From: Streptomonospora wellingtoniae
Lineage (GTDB): Bacteria; Actinomycetota; Actinomycetes; Streptosporangiales; Streptosporangiaceae
DNA: 64,000 nt
Direction of reading: 5' to 3'
Assembly: GCF_031845375.1 (NCBI RefSeq)
Contig: NZ_JAVREK010000003.1
Coordinates: 124,001-188,000, forward strand
Shown: positions 9,666-20,901 of the stretch, piece by piece
How positions within the stretch are numbered: position 1 is the first letter of the stretch
How the letters are laid out: every line of letters begins with the position of its first letter
The notes under the pieces: generated by a model
The model's database searches: none
The model's input: only the letters and a program-made list of their open reading frames with translations
Told to the model about the DNA's origin: nothing
Made by a program: the position numbers and the translations under genes

Positions 9666-10203
9666 ACCCACACTGTTCGAGCAGGTCACACGATTGCCGT
9701 GGGCACAGGCCCCCACGGGCGACACCGACCGGCACCGCGCACACGGCCGGGCCGAGACCCGCACCGTCAAGGCGCTGAGCATCGAGGGCCTCGGATTCCC
9801 CCACGCGGTTCAAGCGGTGCGCATCCGCCGCCACGTCACCGACCTGCGTACCGGCAAGGCGTCGTGGACCTTGGCTTATGCGGTCACCAGCCTCCCGGGC
9901 GAGCAGGCTGGAGCCGGCCGCTTGGGCGCGCTGGTACGCGGCCATTGGGCGATCGAGGTACTGCACCACGTCCGCGACACCACCTTCGCCGAGGACGCCT
10001 GCAAGGTCCGCACGGGCCACGGGCCGGTCAATCTCGCCGCGCTGCGCAGCCTGGCCGCACTACTACTCACCGAGCTCAAGTGCCCGACCACTCCCGATGC
10101 GATCCGGTGGGTCTCCCACGGGTGCTTCACCCGCCCGCTCGATCTCATCGGGATCGCCTGACCAGCGAGAACCGGAACGATCACCGACTTTGAATCAGCC
10201 CTG
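9666..10203 (+). pseudogene. ISAs1-family transposase, C-terminal remnant with right inverted repeat
   Basis: From PTLFEQVTRLPWAQAP to the stop at 10161, the frame matches the C-terminal half of the ISAs1 transposase at 28263-29306. It includes the RGHWAIEVLHHVRDTTFAED block with the catalytic Glu, and ends with RPLDLIGIA. The sequence ACTTTGAATCAGCCCTG at about 10187-10203 is the right terminal repeat. The N-terminal half was the 5' exon of the group II intron and has been lost. Confidence 0.8.
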
Positions 10204-10349
10204 GTGCGCTTCCGGCGGGGCCTTGACCGAATGATGACCGCTACCACCGCCACGCGCCGGTGTTGTTCCCGCAGAGCAGGGCAAGAGAACGTCGAGAACT
10301 TCGGGCAGGAAGGTTTTAGGGGCATCACCGGCCGCCAGTACCCTCGGAC

Positions 10350-12011
10350 GTGTGGAGGGGAAGCATCTTCTTCGATCTTCATGACCCGTTCCTCCTCTCG
10401 TCGCTGCTGTTCGACGGGCGCGATGAGGACGAGATCCTTCGGCTGGCACTGGGGGCAGTCGACGCGTTCGCTTCGCTCCAGCCACTTGCCGGCTACAGGA
10501 TGTACGCCGGTTCCCTCCGACCGCTCGATGATGAGCGCTGGGCGCCCGCTGCCGGGCTGGACGCCGAAGTAGCCGAGCTGGACGGGCAGGACGAAACCGT
10601 TTCCAGCGTGGGCGTCCCGTGGGTACGGGCCTTCGCTCTGAGGCACTCCGACGACGTGCGCGGGTATCTCGTGGTCGGTTCGACGGCGGAACCCACCGAG
10701 GGCCAGTTGCTTCCGTTGAGGTTCCTTGTCCAGCAGACGGCGGCGGCCATGGCCAATACCGAGACCCACCGCCGCGAGCAGGCCGTCACCGCTCGGCTCC
10801 GCCGCCTCAACGAGGAGAACGAGAGAGCCAACGCGCGATTGAGCGCCCACAACGCAGAACTGGAGTTTCGCGAGAGGCTCTATGAGGCGTTGGTCGACAC
10901 GGCGGCGGCCGGCGAGGGAGCCGGCGGGATCGCACGGACGCTGGGCAGCTTCACTGGATTCCCTGTCGTGATCGAGAACCGCTTCGGCGATCCGATCGCC
11001 TGGTCCGACGAGGACTCCCCCTGGGTTGCCGAGGCGGCGACGCCGCAGCGGAGAGAGGCGGCGATCGAGGAGGCTGAGCGCCTGCGCCGCCCGGTCAGGG
11101 ACGGCAGTTCGCTGATCGCCCTGGCGCAGCCGCGCCACGAAGTCCTGGGGGTCATCGTTCTTGTCGATTCGGCCCATCTGAGCGGGGGGCGGGAGATCGC
11201 CGCTCTGGAACGGGGCTCCCTCGTACTCGCCACCGAACTCACGCACCTCCGCAGCTTCGCCGAGGTGGAGTTGCGGTTGCGCCGCGATCTTGTCGAGGAC
11301 CTCATCAGCGGCTCCGACGAGGTGAGCGCATACTCTCGCGCCGAAGCCATCGGCCACGACCTGCGCGTCCCGCATCGAGTAGTGGTGATCGACCGATTGC
11401 GCGGTGACGACGATGCGGCGCTGGCCGCGGCTGTCGCCCGGGTCGCCGACGAACAGGAGTTGGCCCCGCTCCTCGCCAAACGTGGGCCCAACGTGGTCAT
11501 GCTGGTAGGGGCCGGGATCGACGGCGCGAAGTTCCATGACGCGCTCGACCGCCAGATCGGCGGCGTCGCCGTCGGAGTCGGAGCGCCCTGCGCGGAGCCG
11601 GAATCCTTCCCCCGGTCGTTCTGGGAGGCCGAGCATGCCCTGGATGTCCGGCGAAACTCGCGGCACTCGAGCGGGATCACCACCTACGAGACATTGGGCC
11701 TGTACCGCATCCTGGGCGCACGGGACGCCGTCGGTGACGTCAACGCCTTCGTCGATGAATGGCTGGGCACCCTTGCGCGCTACGACGGAGCGCACAGCAC
11801 CGAACTGGTACGCACCCTCGCCCATTACCTGGACTGCGGCGGCAACTACACCCTCAGCTCCAAAGGCCTGCGAATCCATCGCAGCACCCTCAGATACCGG
11901 CTGCGCCGGATCCGCGAGGTCTCAGGCTTCGACCTCGGCGACGCCGAGCACCGGCTCAACCTGCACGTGGCCACACGCATCTGGCGCCTCCACTCCGACG
12001 GAGCCCAGTGA
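10350..12011 (+). CDS. PucR/CdaR-type transcriptional regulator with GAF-like sensor
   Basis: This intact gene of about 553 residues starts at GTG 10350. Residues 10-150 resemble a GAF sensor (DEDEILRLALGAVDAFASLQ ... GYLVVGSTAEPTEGQLLPL). A coiled coil follows (LRRLNEENERANARLSAHNA), then a second sensor-like region. The C-terminus carries the PucR helix-turn-helix block (LAHYLDCGGNYTLSSKGLRI, HRSTLRYRLRRIREVSG). Such proteins are soluble DNA-binding regulators responding to small ligands. It stands alone, about 460 bases upstream of the chaperone genes and in the same direction. Whether it controls them is unknown. A later start cannot be excluded. Confidence 0.8.
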   Translation: MWRGSIFFDLHDPFLLSSLLFDGRDEDEILRLALGAVDAFASLQPLAGYRMYAGSLRPLDDERWAPAAGLDAEVAELDGQDETVSSVGVPWVRAFALRHSDDVRGYLVVGSTAEPTEGQLLPLRFLVQQTAAAMANTETHRREQAVTARLRRLNEENERANARLSAHNAELEFRERLYEALVDTAAAGEGAGGIARTLGSFTGFPVVIENRFGDPIAWSDEDSPWVAEAATPQRREAAIEEAERLRRPVRDGSSLIALAQPRHEVLGVIVLVDSAHLSGGREIAALERGSLVLATELTHLRSFAEVELRLRRDLVEDLISGSDEVSAYSRAEAIGHDLRVPHRVVVIDRLRGDDDAALAAAVARVADEQELAPLLAKRGPNVVMLVGAGIDGAKFHDALDRQIGGVAVGVGAPCAEPESFPRSFWEAEHALDVRRNSRHSSGITTYETLGLYRILGARDAVGDVNAFVDEWLGTLARYDGAHSTELVRTLAHYLDCGGNYTLSSKGLRIHRSTLRYRLRRIREVSGFDLGDAEHRLNLHVATRIWRLHSDGAQ

Positions 12012-12475
12012 CGTCGGCACGCGGTCCCCGCACCCGCTCCAGGCGTGGCGGGGCCGGGTGAGCAGGCCCCGCAACCGGTCGCGGTCGCGGGTGGCGCCGG
12101 CGGCCGAGTAGTCGTCGTGGCCGGCCCGTGCGCGTCCGCTTGATACCCGCCGCTGCACCGCGTGGACCGCCCCCCGATGGCACCGCGTTGCCCTCGCGGG
12201 GGGAACCGGACGTCCGGATTCGTCTTCTCGTGCGGAGGCGTTCCACACGGCGGTTTGCGACGCTGCAGAGGAGCGTCGCCGTTCCGTGAAGCCGCGGATG
12301 GGACGAGTGGCCCGAAGGGGGCCGTAGTCGCGATGTGTTCTGCGCGCAGTGCTCGCCGGGACCGGTGCGTGCCTGCGCCGCAGGTTTTCGAACTGAACGT
12401 CATCGACGCGAGGTGACGGCGCGGACCACAGGCGTGTCCGCGCGGTTCGCGCCAGAATTCTATGGGAGGCAGGCA
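12012..12475. other. Intergenic region upstream of hsp20
   Basis: No gene with a family motif is visible; the long reverse ORFs have shadow-like composition. The region must hold the hsp20 promoter. I looked for an HspR HAIR site (CTTGAGT-N7-ACTCAAG) and for a CIRCE element and saw neither. Confidence 0.4.
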
Positions 12476-12919
12476 ATGACTTTGATGCGCTTCGAACCGC
12501 TGCGGGAGATGGACCGCCTCAGCGAGCAGTTGATGGGCGGCCCCCGCGTTTCGCGGACGATGCCGATGGAGGCGTTGCGGCGTGGAGACGAGTTCATAGT
12601 CTCCCTCGACGTACCCGGAATCCATTCCGATGACATTGACGTGACCGTCGAGAACAATGTGGTCACCGTAACCGCGCAGCGTCGTCCGATGCGTGAGGAC
12701 GGCGACCAGGCAGTCGTGGACGAACGTCCGAGCGGAGTGTTCACTCGTCAGCTCTTCCTCAGCGACAACCTCGACGCCAGCGGGCTCACCGCCAACGCGG
12801 AGAACGGTGTCCTGACGCTGCGAATCCCGGTGGCGGAGTCGAGCAAGCCCCGCAAGGTCGAGGTCGGTTCCCAGGCGGAGCCGCAGAGGATTCCGACGCA
12901 GCAGCACGCCGCGACGTGA
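12476..12919 (+). CDS. Small heat-shock protein Hsp20 (alpha-crystallin)
   Basis: The start ATG 12476 follows GGGAGGC with good spacing. The 147-aa protein has the alpha-crystallin domain at about residues 30-125: EFIVSLDVPGIHSDDIDVTV ENNVVTVTA, then GVFTRQLFLSDNLDASGLTA and ENGVLTLRIPV, the conserved A-x-x-x-n-G-v-L block. Such proteins hold unfolding proteins in the cytoplasm for refolding by DnaK and ClpB. It leads a cluster that contains both, about 310 bases before dnaK and probably on its own transcript. Confidence 0.93.
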   Translation: MTLMRFEPLREMDRLSEQLMGGPRVSRTMPMEALRRGDEFIVSLDVPGIHSDDIDVTVENNVVTVTAQRRPMREDGDQAVVDERPSGVFTRQLFLSDNLDASGLTANAENGVLTLRIPVAESSKPRKVEVGSQAEPQRIPTQQHAAT

Positions 12920-13228
12920 AGCTCCTGAGGTGATTGCGGCAACCAGGATGCGCTGCGGCGGGGTGTGACCCCGCTCCTGCGAGCGCCAGGCCTGCCACCG
13001 CGTGCGATCCAGCAGGCCGCAGGGCATCGGAGCCGATCCGTGGATCGCAGTGAAGTCGACGAGAAGGCGGCCGGCGATGCCGATCGGGTGCCGGTCAACA
13101 GCGGACAGCACACGCGCGAGAGCGATGACGAGGAGGTTGTAGCCGCCCGGCGACTGAGGGGGTACGCCCGCGTTCCGCGGTACGGCCTGTGGTGGCGCGC
13201 TTCCTGCGGAGTCCGGAAGGAGCAGGCC
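12920..13228. other. Intergenic region between hsp20 and dnaK
   Basis: About 309 bases without a convincing gene. An upstream in-frame extension of dnaK exists but lacks DnaK homology. GGAAGGAG at 13214-13221 is the dnaK ribosome binding site. No HAIR or CIRCE-like inverted repeat is visible. Confidence 0.4.
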
Positions 13229-15118
<1,890 letters not shown>

Positions 15119-15127
15119 GGAGCGCGC

Positions 15128-15712
15128 ATGGCGAACGAACAGCCGGATCCCGGCTGGGGGCCCGAGGTCCGCTCCGCGGAGCAGACCTCCGCGGAACCGG
15201 AACCGGAAGCGGAACCGGGGCCGCCCCGGCCTGAGGAGGGCAACGAGGCCGAAGCTCGCGCGCAGGAAATGGAGGAGCGGTGGCACCGCGCACTGGCCGA
15301 CCGGGAGAACCTGCGCAAGCGGCACGTGACGGAGCTCGCAAGGGCGGTGGCGGCCGAACGGGGCCGCGTCGCCGAGGCATGGCTGCCCGTCGTCGACAAC
15401 CTCGATCTGGCGCTCGGCCACGCCGACTCACAGGAGGGGGCCTTCGTCGAGGGAGTGCGGGCCGTCCGCGAGCAAGCGGTAGGGATACTGGCGCGCCTGG
15501 GCTACCCGCGCTACGGGGAAGCGGGTGTGCCCTTCGATCCCCTGTGGCACGAGGTCGTCGAGGTGCGCGGGGTCTCCGAGGTGCCGGCTGGGCGCGTGCT
15601 GGAAGTGCTGCGGCCCGGCTATGGCACAGCCGACCAGCAGCTGCGCCCCGCGGCGGTGGCCGTCTCAGGCGAAACCGCCGAGGGAGCTGCGGAAGCCGAG
15701 GAACGGGTGTGA
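15128..15712 (+). CDS. grpE: GrpE nucleotide exchange factor
   Basis: The 194-aa product begins 9 bases after dnaK, so the two are co-transcribed. It has an acidic N-terminal tail, the long dimerising helix (RWHRALADRENLRKRHVTEL) and the beta-wing with GYPRYGEAGVPFDPLWHEVV. GrpE releases ADP from DnaK and acts as a thermosensor in the cytoplasm. It ends 7 bases before dnaJ. Sequence identity to housekeeping actinobacterial GrpE looks modest, consistent with a second, divergent set. Confidence 0.93.
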   Translation: MANEQPDPGWGPEVRSAEQTSAEPEPEAEPGPPRPEEGNEAEARAQEMEERWHRALADRENLRKRHVTELARAVAAERGRVAEAWLPVVDNLDLALGHADSQEGAFVEGVRAVREQAVGILARLGYPRYGEAGVPFDPLWHEVVEVRGVSEVPAGRVLEVLRPGYGTADQQLRPAAVAVSGETAEGAAEAEERV

Positions 15713-15719
15713 GCCGCTC

Positions 15720-16640
15720 ATGGCACGCGACTACTACGAGGTCTTGGGGGTCGGCCGGAACGCAAGCGCCGAGGAGATCCAGCAGGCCTACCGCAGGCTG
15801 GCCCGCCGCCACCACCCCGACGTCAACTCCGACCCCTCGGCCGAGGAGCGGTTCAAGGAGGTCAACGAGGCCTACCAGGTGCTATCGGACCCGCAGACCC
15901 GCTCGCGCTACGACGCCTTCGGCCCGGACTTTCAGCGGGTGCCCGAAGATGTCGACCCCGGCGTATACGCGCGGGCCGGAGGGGACGCAGGGCAGCAGCG
16001 CCGGTGGTGGAACCGAGCGGAGACGCGGCCGGATTTCGACGAGGCCGGGTTCGACTTCGAGGACCTGTTCGGCAGCCTGTTCGGTGGCAGGCGGGCCGGC
16101 GGTCCCCTACGCGGCGCCGACCAACAGGCCGATCTGGAGCTGAGCGTCGAGGAAGCTTACCGGGGCGGGACCCGCCACATAACCCTGTCGGGTCCGCAAG
16201 GGCCGCGCGAGTACGACGTCACCATCCCAGCGGGGGTGGTGGAGGACCAGCGCATCCGGCTGGCCGGACAGGGCGCGCAGGGCGAAGGAGGAGGGCCACC
16301 CGGCGACCTGTACTTCACCGTGCGAATCGCGCCGCACCCTCGCTATCGGCTGGTCGGCCGCGACATCCATGTGGACCTGCGCGTCGCGCCCTGGGAGGCG
16401 GCGCTCGGCGCCACCGTGCCGCTCACCACCCCGGGTGGGGAGACCAAGGTGCGGGTGGTGCCGGGCACCTCCAGCGGGCAGCGCCTGCGGCTGCGCGGCG
16501 AAGGAATGCTCAACCCGAAGGGGACTCCGGGCGACCTCTACGCGAAGGTCCGGATCATGGTGCCGCCCACGCTCGCTCCCCGTGAGCGCGCGCTGTTCGA
16601 GGAGTTGGCGGCGGCCTCGGACTTCGACCCGAGGAGGTGA
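15720..16640 (+). CDS. dnaJ: DnaJ-family co-chaperone, CbpA type (no zinc finger)
   Basis: The 306-aa protein starts MARDYYEVLGVGRNASAEEI with the J-domain motif RHHPDVN near residue 36. A Gly/Phe-rich segment follows (about 95-125), then the two C-terminal substrate domains (DVTIPAGVVEDQRIRLAGQG, GDLYFTVRIAPHPRYRLVGR). The four CxxCxGxG zinc-finger repeats of classical DnaJ are absent, which makes it CbpA-like. It stimulates the ATPase of DnaK. The gene after it is a CbpM-like modulator, a pairing known from CbpA systems. Confidence 0.93.
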   Translation: MARDYYEVLGVGRNASAEEIQQAYRRLARRHHPDVNSDPSAEERFKEVNEAYQVLSDPQTRSRYDAFGPDFQRVPEDVDPGVYARAGGDAGQQRRWWNRAETRPDFDEAGFDFEDLFGSLFGGRRAGGPLRGADQQADLELSVEEAYRGGTRHITLSGPQGPREYDVTIPAGVVEDQRIRLAGQGAQGEGGGPPGDLYFTVRIAPHPRYRLVGRDIHVDLRVAPWEAALGATVPLTTPGGETKVRVVPGTSSGQRLRLRGEGMLNPKGTPGDLYAKVRIMVPPTLAPRERALFEELAAASDFDPRR

Positions 16641-16645
16641 GGGGA

Positions 16646-16978
16646 ATGGCTGCAGCACCCGGCCCGATTCCGAAGACCTACCCGCTGGCCCGGCCGCGCG
16701 GGCTCAGTCTCGACGACGCCGCGCGGCTGTGCGGTCTGCACCCGCAGACCCTGCGCCGATTCGTGGTGCTGAGCCTGGTCGACGCCGACCGCGACCAAGC
16801 GGGCGAACTCCGGTTCGGCACCGACGTGCCACTGAGGGTCGCCCGCATCCTGCGCCTGCGCCGCGACCTGTCGCTCAACTACGCGGCGCTCGGACTTGTA
16901 CTGGACCTACTAGAGCGCATCGACCTGCTCGAAGCCGAGTTGCACCACGCGCGGGAAGGTAGAGGGCCATGGATGTGA
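16646..16978 (+). CDS. CbpM/MerR-like chaperone modulator
   Basis: The product of about 110 aa (ATG 16646; GTG 16637 also possible) carries a degenerate MerR-type helix-turn-helix: GLSLDDAARLCGLHPQTLRR F. A helical C-terminus follows (LSLNYAALGLVLDLLERIDL LEAEL). This is the CbpM/HspR-like pattern. HspR represses the dnaK operon in many actinobacteria; CbpM binds the J-domain of CbpA. The lack of an extended C-terminus and of visible HAIR sites favours the CbpM role, but a repressor role is not excluded. Its stop overlaps the clpB start by several bases, so the two are coupled. Confidence 0.75.
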   Translation: MAAAPGPIPKTYPLARPRGLSLDDAARLCGLHPQTLRRFVVLSLVDADRDQAGELRFGTDVPLRVARILRLRRDLSLNYAALGLVLDLLERIDLLEAELHHAREGRGPWM

Positions 16979-19605
16979 ACCGCCTGACCCAGAAGTCCCA
17001 GGAGGCCCTGCAGCAGGCCCAGACGCGCGCGGAGCGCTCCGGGCACGTCCAAGCCGACGGGGAGCACCTGCTGCTCGCCCTCCTGGACCAGACCGATGGG
17101 CTGGTGCCGCGATTGCTTGAGTCCTCCGGCGTCGATGTCGCGGCGCTGCGCTCCGGCGTCGAGGCCGATCTGGCCCGGCTGCCGCGCTCCACCGGGCCCG
17201 GGGCCGAGCCAGGCCAGGTTTCGGTAACGCGGCGGCTGGCACGGCTGCTAGAGGCGGCGGAGCGCGAGGCCGCCCGCCTCAAGGACGAGTACGTCTCCGT
17301 CGAGCACCTGGTGCTCGCCCTGCTGGAAGAGGGCTCGTCCTCGCCGGCGGGTCGGCGGCTCAACGAGCACGGCGCCGGACGAGAGGGGTTCCTCGCGGCG
17401 CTGACCCAGGTCCGAGGCAGCCAGCGGGTGACCTCGGCCACTCCCGAGTCCGCCTATGAGGCCCTGGAGAAGTACGGCCGCGACCTGGTCGAGGAGGCTC
17501 GCGGCGGTGCGCTGGACCCCGTGATCGGCCGGGATGCCGAGATCCGGCGGGTCGTCCAGATCCTGAGTCGCAAGTCCAAGAACAACCCGGTCCTCATCGG
17601 CGATCCCGGTGTCGGCAAGACGGCGATCGCCGAAGGGCTGGCCCAGCGGATCGTCCGTGGCGACGTTCCCGAAGGTCTGCGCGACCGCACGATATTCGCA
17701 CTGGACATAGCTTCGCTGGTGGCCGGGGCCAAGTACCGGGGCGAGTTCGAGGAGCGGCTCAACGCGGTCCTGTCCGAGGTGAAGGCCGCCGAGGGAAGGA
17801 TTCTGCTCTTCGTCGACGAGCTGCACAACGTCGTGGGCGCCGGCGCCGCCGAAGGCGCGATGGACGCCGGCAACATGCTCAAGCCGATGCTTGCGCGCGG
17901 CGAGCTGCACATGATCGGCGCGACGACCCTCGACGAGTACCGCAAGCGCATCGAGACCGACGCCGCCCTGGAGCGGCGCTTCCAGATCGTCCTGGTCGAC
18001 GAGCCCAGCGTCGAGGACACCGTGTCGATCCTGCGCGGGCTGCGCGAGCGCTTCGAGGTCTACCACGGCGTGAAGATCCAGGACAACGCGCTTGTCGCCG
18101 CCGCGACACTGAGCCACCGCTACATCTCCGACCGGTTCCTGCCGGACAAGGCGATCGACCTGGTCGACGAGGCGTGCGCGCGGATGCGCACCGAGATCGA
18201 CTCCATGCCGGCCGAACTCGACGAGATGACCCGCCGGCTGACCCGGCTGGAGATCGAGGAGGCGGCGCTGTCGAAGGAGACCGACCCCGGCAGCCGCACC
18301 CGCCTGGACGAGCTGCGGCGAGAGATGGCCGACCTGCGCGCCGAGGTCGACGCCGCCCACGCTCAGTGGGAGGCCGAGCGCCGGGCCATCCGACGCGTCC
18401 AAGAGCTCCGCGGAGAGCTCGAACAGGTCCGCCACGAGGCGGAGGAGGCCGAGCGATCCTACGACCTTAACCGCGCCGCGGAGCTGCGCTACGGTCGGCT
18501 GGGCGAACTCGAGCGGCGCCTGGCCGGCGAGGAGGAGCAGCTTACGGCCAAGCAGGGGCAGAGCCCCCTGCTGCGGGAGCTCGTCACCGAGGGCGAAATC
18601 GCCGACATCGTCGCCCAGTGGACCGGAATCCCGGTGGCCCGGATCCAGGAGGGCGAACGCGAGAAGCTGCTCCGCCTCGATGAGATCCTGCGTCAGCGGG
18701 TTGTAGGACAAGACGAGGCCGTTCAACTTGTGGCCGACGCCATCATCCGGTCTCGCTCGGGTATCCGCGACCCGCGGCGACCGATCGGTTCCTTCGTCTT
18801 CCTCGGCCCCACCGGAGTCGGGAAGACGGAACTGGCCAAGACGCTCGCTGCGGCCCTGTTCGACACCGAGGACAACATGATCCGGCTGGACATGAGCGAG
18901 TACCAGGAGCGCCACGCCGTGAGCCGGATGCTCGGCGCCCCACCCGGCTACGTCGGCTTCGAGGAGGGCGGACAGCTCACCGAAGCCGTGCGCCGCAAGC
19001 CCTACTCCGTGCTGCTGTTCGACGAGATCGAGAAAGCGCACAACGACGTGTTCAACACGTTGCTCCAGGTGCTGGACGACGGCCGGATCACCGACGCCCA
19101 AGGCCGCACTGTCGACTTCCGCAACACCGTGATCATCATGACCTCGAACATCGGCTCCGTGCACCTGCTCGACGGGGTCACTCCCGACGGGCGTATCACA
19201 CCGGAGGCGCACGAACTGGTCATGGCCGATCTGCGGGCGCATTTCCGGCCCGAGTTCCTGAACCGGATCGATGACGTCGTGCTCTTCGCCCCACTGGGTA
19301 TGGAACAGATCGAGCGCATCGTCGGCCTGCAGTTCGACGGGCTGCGCGAGCGCCTCGCCGAGCGCCGAATAGCGCTCGAACTGACCGAGGAGGCCGCCAG
19401 GCTGGTGGCCCGCGAAGGGTTCGACCCGGTCTACGGGGCGCGGCCGCTGCGCCGGTTCATCGCCCACGAAGTCGAGACCCGGATCGGTCGGGCGCTGGTG
19501 GCGGGAGAGGTCAGCGACGGGGACACCCTGCGGATCGGGGTGCGCGACGGCGCCGTCGCGGTTGAGCCCGCCGGTACGCGCGCGCCGCGGGAGGCCGCGG
19601 CCTAA
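16969..19605 (+). CDS. clpB: Protein disaggregase ClpB (Hsp100)
   Basis: This 878-aa protein has the full ClpB plan. The Clp N-domain repeats span residues 1-145. NBD1 has Walker A GDPGVGKTAIAEGLAQ near residue 210 and Walker B ILLFVDELHNVVGAG. A coiled-coil middle domain lies around 430-530 (DELRREMADLRAEVDAAHAQ and on). NBD2 has GPTGVGKTELAKTLAAALFD near 614 and ends with YGARPLRRFI. The middle domain marks it as ClpB rather than ClpA or ClpC. It extracts proteins from aggregates together with DnaK, DnaJ and GrpE, all encoded just upstream, and Hsp20. The long reverse ORF across it is a shadow. Confidence 0.97.
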   Translation: MDVNRLTQKSQEALQQAQTRAERSGHVQADGEHLLLALLDQTDGLVPRLLESSGVDVAALRSGVEADLARLPRSTGPGAEPGQVSVTRRLARLLEAAEREAARLKDEYVSVEHLVLALLEEGSSSPAGRRLNEHGAGREGFLAALTQVRGSQRVTSATPESAYEALEKYGRDLVEEARGGALDPVIGRDAEIRRVVQILSRKSKNNPVLIGDPGVGKTAIAEGLAQRIVRGDVPEGLRDRTIFALDIASLVAGAKYRGEFEERLNAVLSEVKAAEGRILLFVDELHNVVGAGAAEGAMDAGNMLKPMLARGELHMIGATTLDEYRKRIETDAALERRFQIVLVDEPSVEDTVSILRGLRERFEVYHGVKIQDNALVAAATLSHRYISDRFLPDKAIDLVDEACARMRTEIDSMPAELDEMTRRLTRLEIEEAALSKETDPGSRTRLDELRREMADLRAEVDAAHAQWEAERRAIRRVQELRGELEQVRHEAEEAERSYDLNRAAELRYGRLGELERRLAGEEEQLTAKQGQSPLLRELVTEGEIADIVAQWTGIPVARIQEGEREKLLRLDEILRQRVVGQDEAVQLVADAIIRSRSGIRDPRRPIGSFVFLGPTGVGKTELAKTLAAALFDTEDNMIRLDMSEYQERHAVSRMLGAPPGYVGFEEGGQLTEAVRRKPYSVLLFDEIEKAHNDVFNTLLQVLDDGRITDAQGRTVDFRNTVIIMTSNIGSVHLLDGVTPDGRITPEAHELVMADLRAHFRPEFLNRIDDVVLFAPLGMEQIERIVGLQFDGLRERLAERRIALELTEEAARLVAREGFDPVYGARPLRRFIAHEVETRIGRALVAGEVSDGDTLRIGVRDGAVAVEPAGTRAPREAAA

Positions 19606-19648
19606 GTCCCCGCGCCGAGGACGGCGCAGGGACGAAGGAAAGGGGGCG

Positions 19649-20080
19649 ATGACGACGCCGCCGACGACATGCCCGCAATGCGGGACGAAGAACCGGATTC
19701 CCCCGGATGAGCAGGGAACACCCCGCTGTGGGGCGTGCCACAGCCCGCTCCCGTGGGTGGTGGAGGCCGGAGACGCCGACTTCGCCGAGATCGCCGACCA
19801 GGCGTCGATGTATGTCCTGGTGGACCTGTGGGCGCCCTGGTGTGGGCCGTGCCGGCAGGTCAGTCCCGCGCTGGAGGAGGTGGCCGCGGAACAGGCCGGC
19901 CACCTCAAACTGGTCAAGGTCAATGTAGACGCGGCGCGCGGTGTGGCCGAGCGCTTCGACGCCTATTCCATCCCGACCCTGGTGCTGCTGAAGAGCGGGC
20001 GAGAGGCGTCGCGCCAGGTCGGAGCGTTGCCCAAGCGGGCCCTGCGCGAGTGGGTCGCCAACGCGACCGCCTCCCAGTGA
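19649..20080 (+). CDS. Thioredoxin with N-terminal zinc ribbon (Trx2/TrxC type)
   Basis: ATG 19649 follows a purine-rich GGAAAGGGGG stretch, 43 bases after clpB. The 143-aa protein has an N-terminal ribbon (CPQCGT at 8-13, CGAC at 27-30) and a thioredoxin fold with active site WAPWCGPCRQ (Cys 65 and 68). Residues YSIPTLVLLKSGREASRQVG contain the cis-Pro loop. Zinc-ribbon thioredoxins resist oxidative unfolding. A thioredoxin beside Hsp20 and a Clp ATPase recalls proteobacterial transmissible stress-tolerance loci, where a thioredoxin also accompanies the disaggregase. Confidence 0.93.
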   Translation: MTTPPTTCPQCGTKNRIPPDEQGTPRCGACHSPLPWVVEAGDADFAEIADQASMYVLVDLWAPWCGPCRQVSPALEEVAAEQAGHLKLVKVNVDAARGVAERFDAYSIPTLVLLKSGREASRQVGALPKRALREWVANATASQ

Positions 20081-20401
20081 GCGGCGGATCGCGGCCTTCG
20101 GACGGGCCGTTCGGCCGACCCGTCACCGCGTTGGCCGCTTTGCAGTCGTCGGTGTAGAGCGTTGCCATCCTGCAACATCGAGCTCAATCGCCTGGAAGGC
20201 ACCTGCTCATTCTCGTTCAATACAAAAGGCCGCCATATCAACTGGAAATCCATTAGCAAGCGCGCGTGTGCTCCATCGTCGCTCGGCGGTCACGGGCGCG
20301 GACAGTACACGGCGTCACATTGCGGCATTGACGGCGGAGATCCGGTCGATTAAATGGCAGGTAGCGGCACTATTCGGGAGCGGTCGGAACCAAATCAGAT
20401 A
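20081..20401. other. Right end of the island, non-coding
   Basis: About 320 bases, more AT-rich toward the end, with no gene I can support. Integrases often sit next to one att end, but neither this stretch nor the left end contains one. The last bases before 20402 do not continue the tRNA 5' half. Confidence 0.45.
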
Positions 20402-20679
<278 letters not shown>

Positions 20680-20901
20680 ACAGGGCACGTGCCACCGAGC
20701 CCGGCAACGACGAACCAGGCCGTGCCCGATCTCAACTCCGCTCCGGCACGTCGGCCGGACCCAGCCAATCAAGGCCCATGCCGCCCTTCTGCACCGTAGA
20801 CGCCTTCGCCGACGCCCCCTTAGCCGGCAACCCGCACTCATCACCCCCTTGGACGAGGACTACACCGACACCCGGTCGAAGCGGATCGGGACGAGCCGTG
20901 A

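Noticed and set aside
17248..19923. Reverse ORF of 891 codons opposite clpB
   Set aside because: It mirrors the codon structure of clpB, has no motif and no ribosome binding site; it is an antisense shadow of a GC-rich gene.
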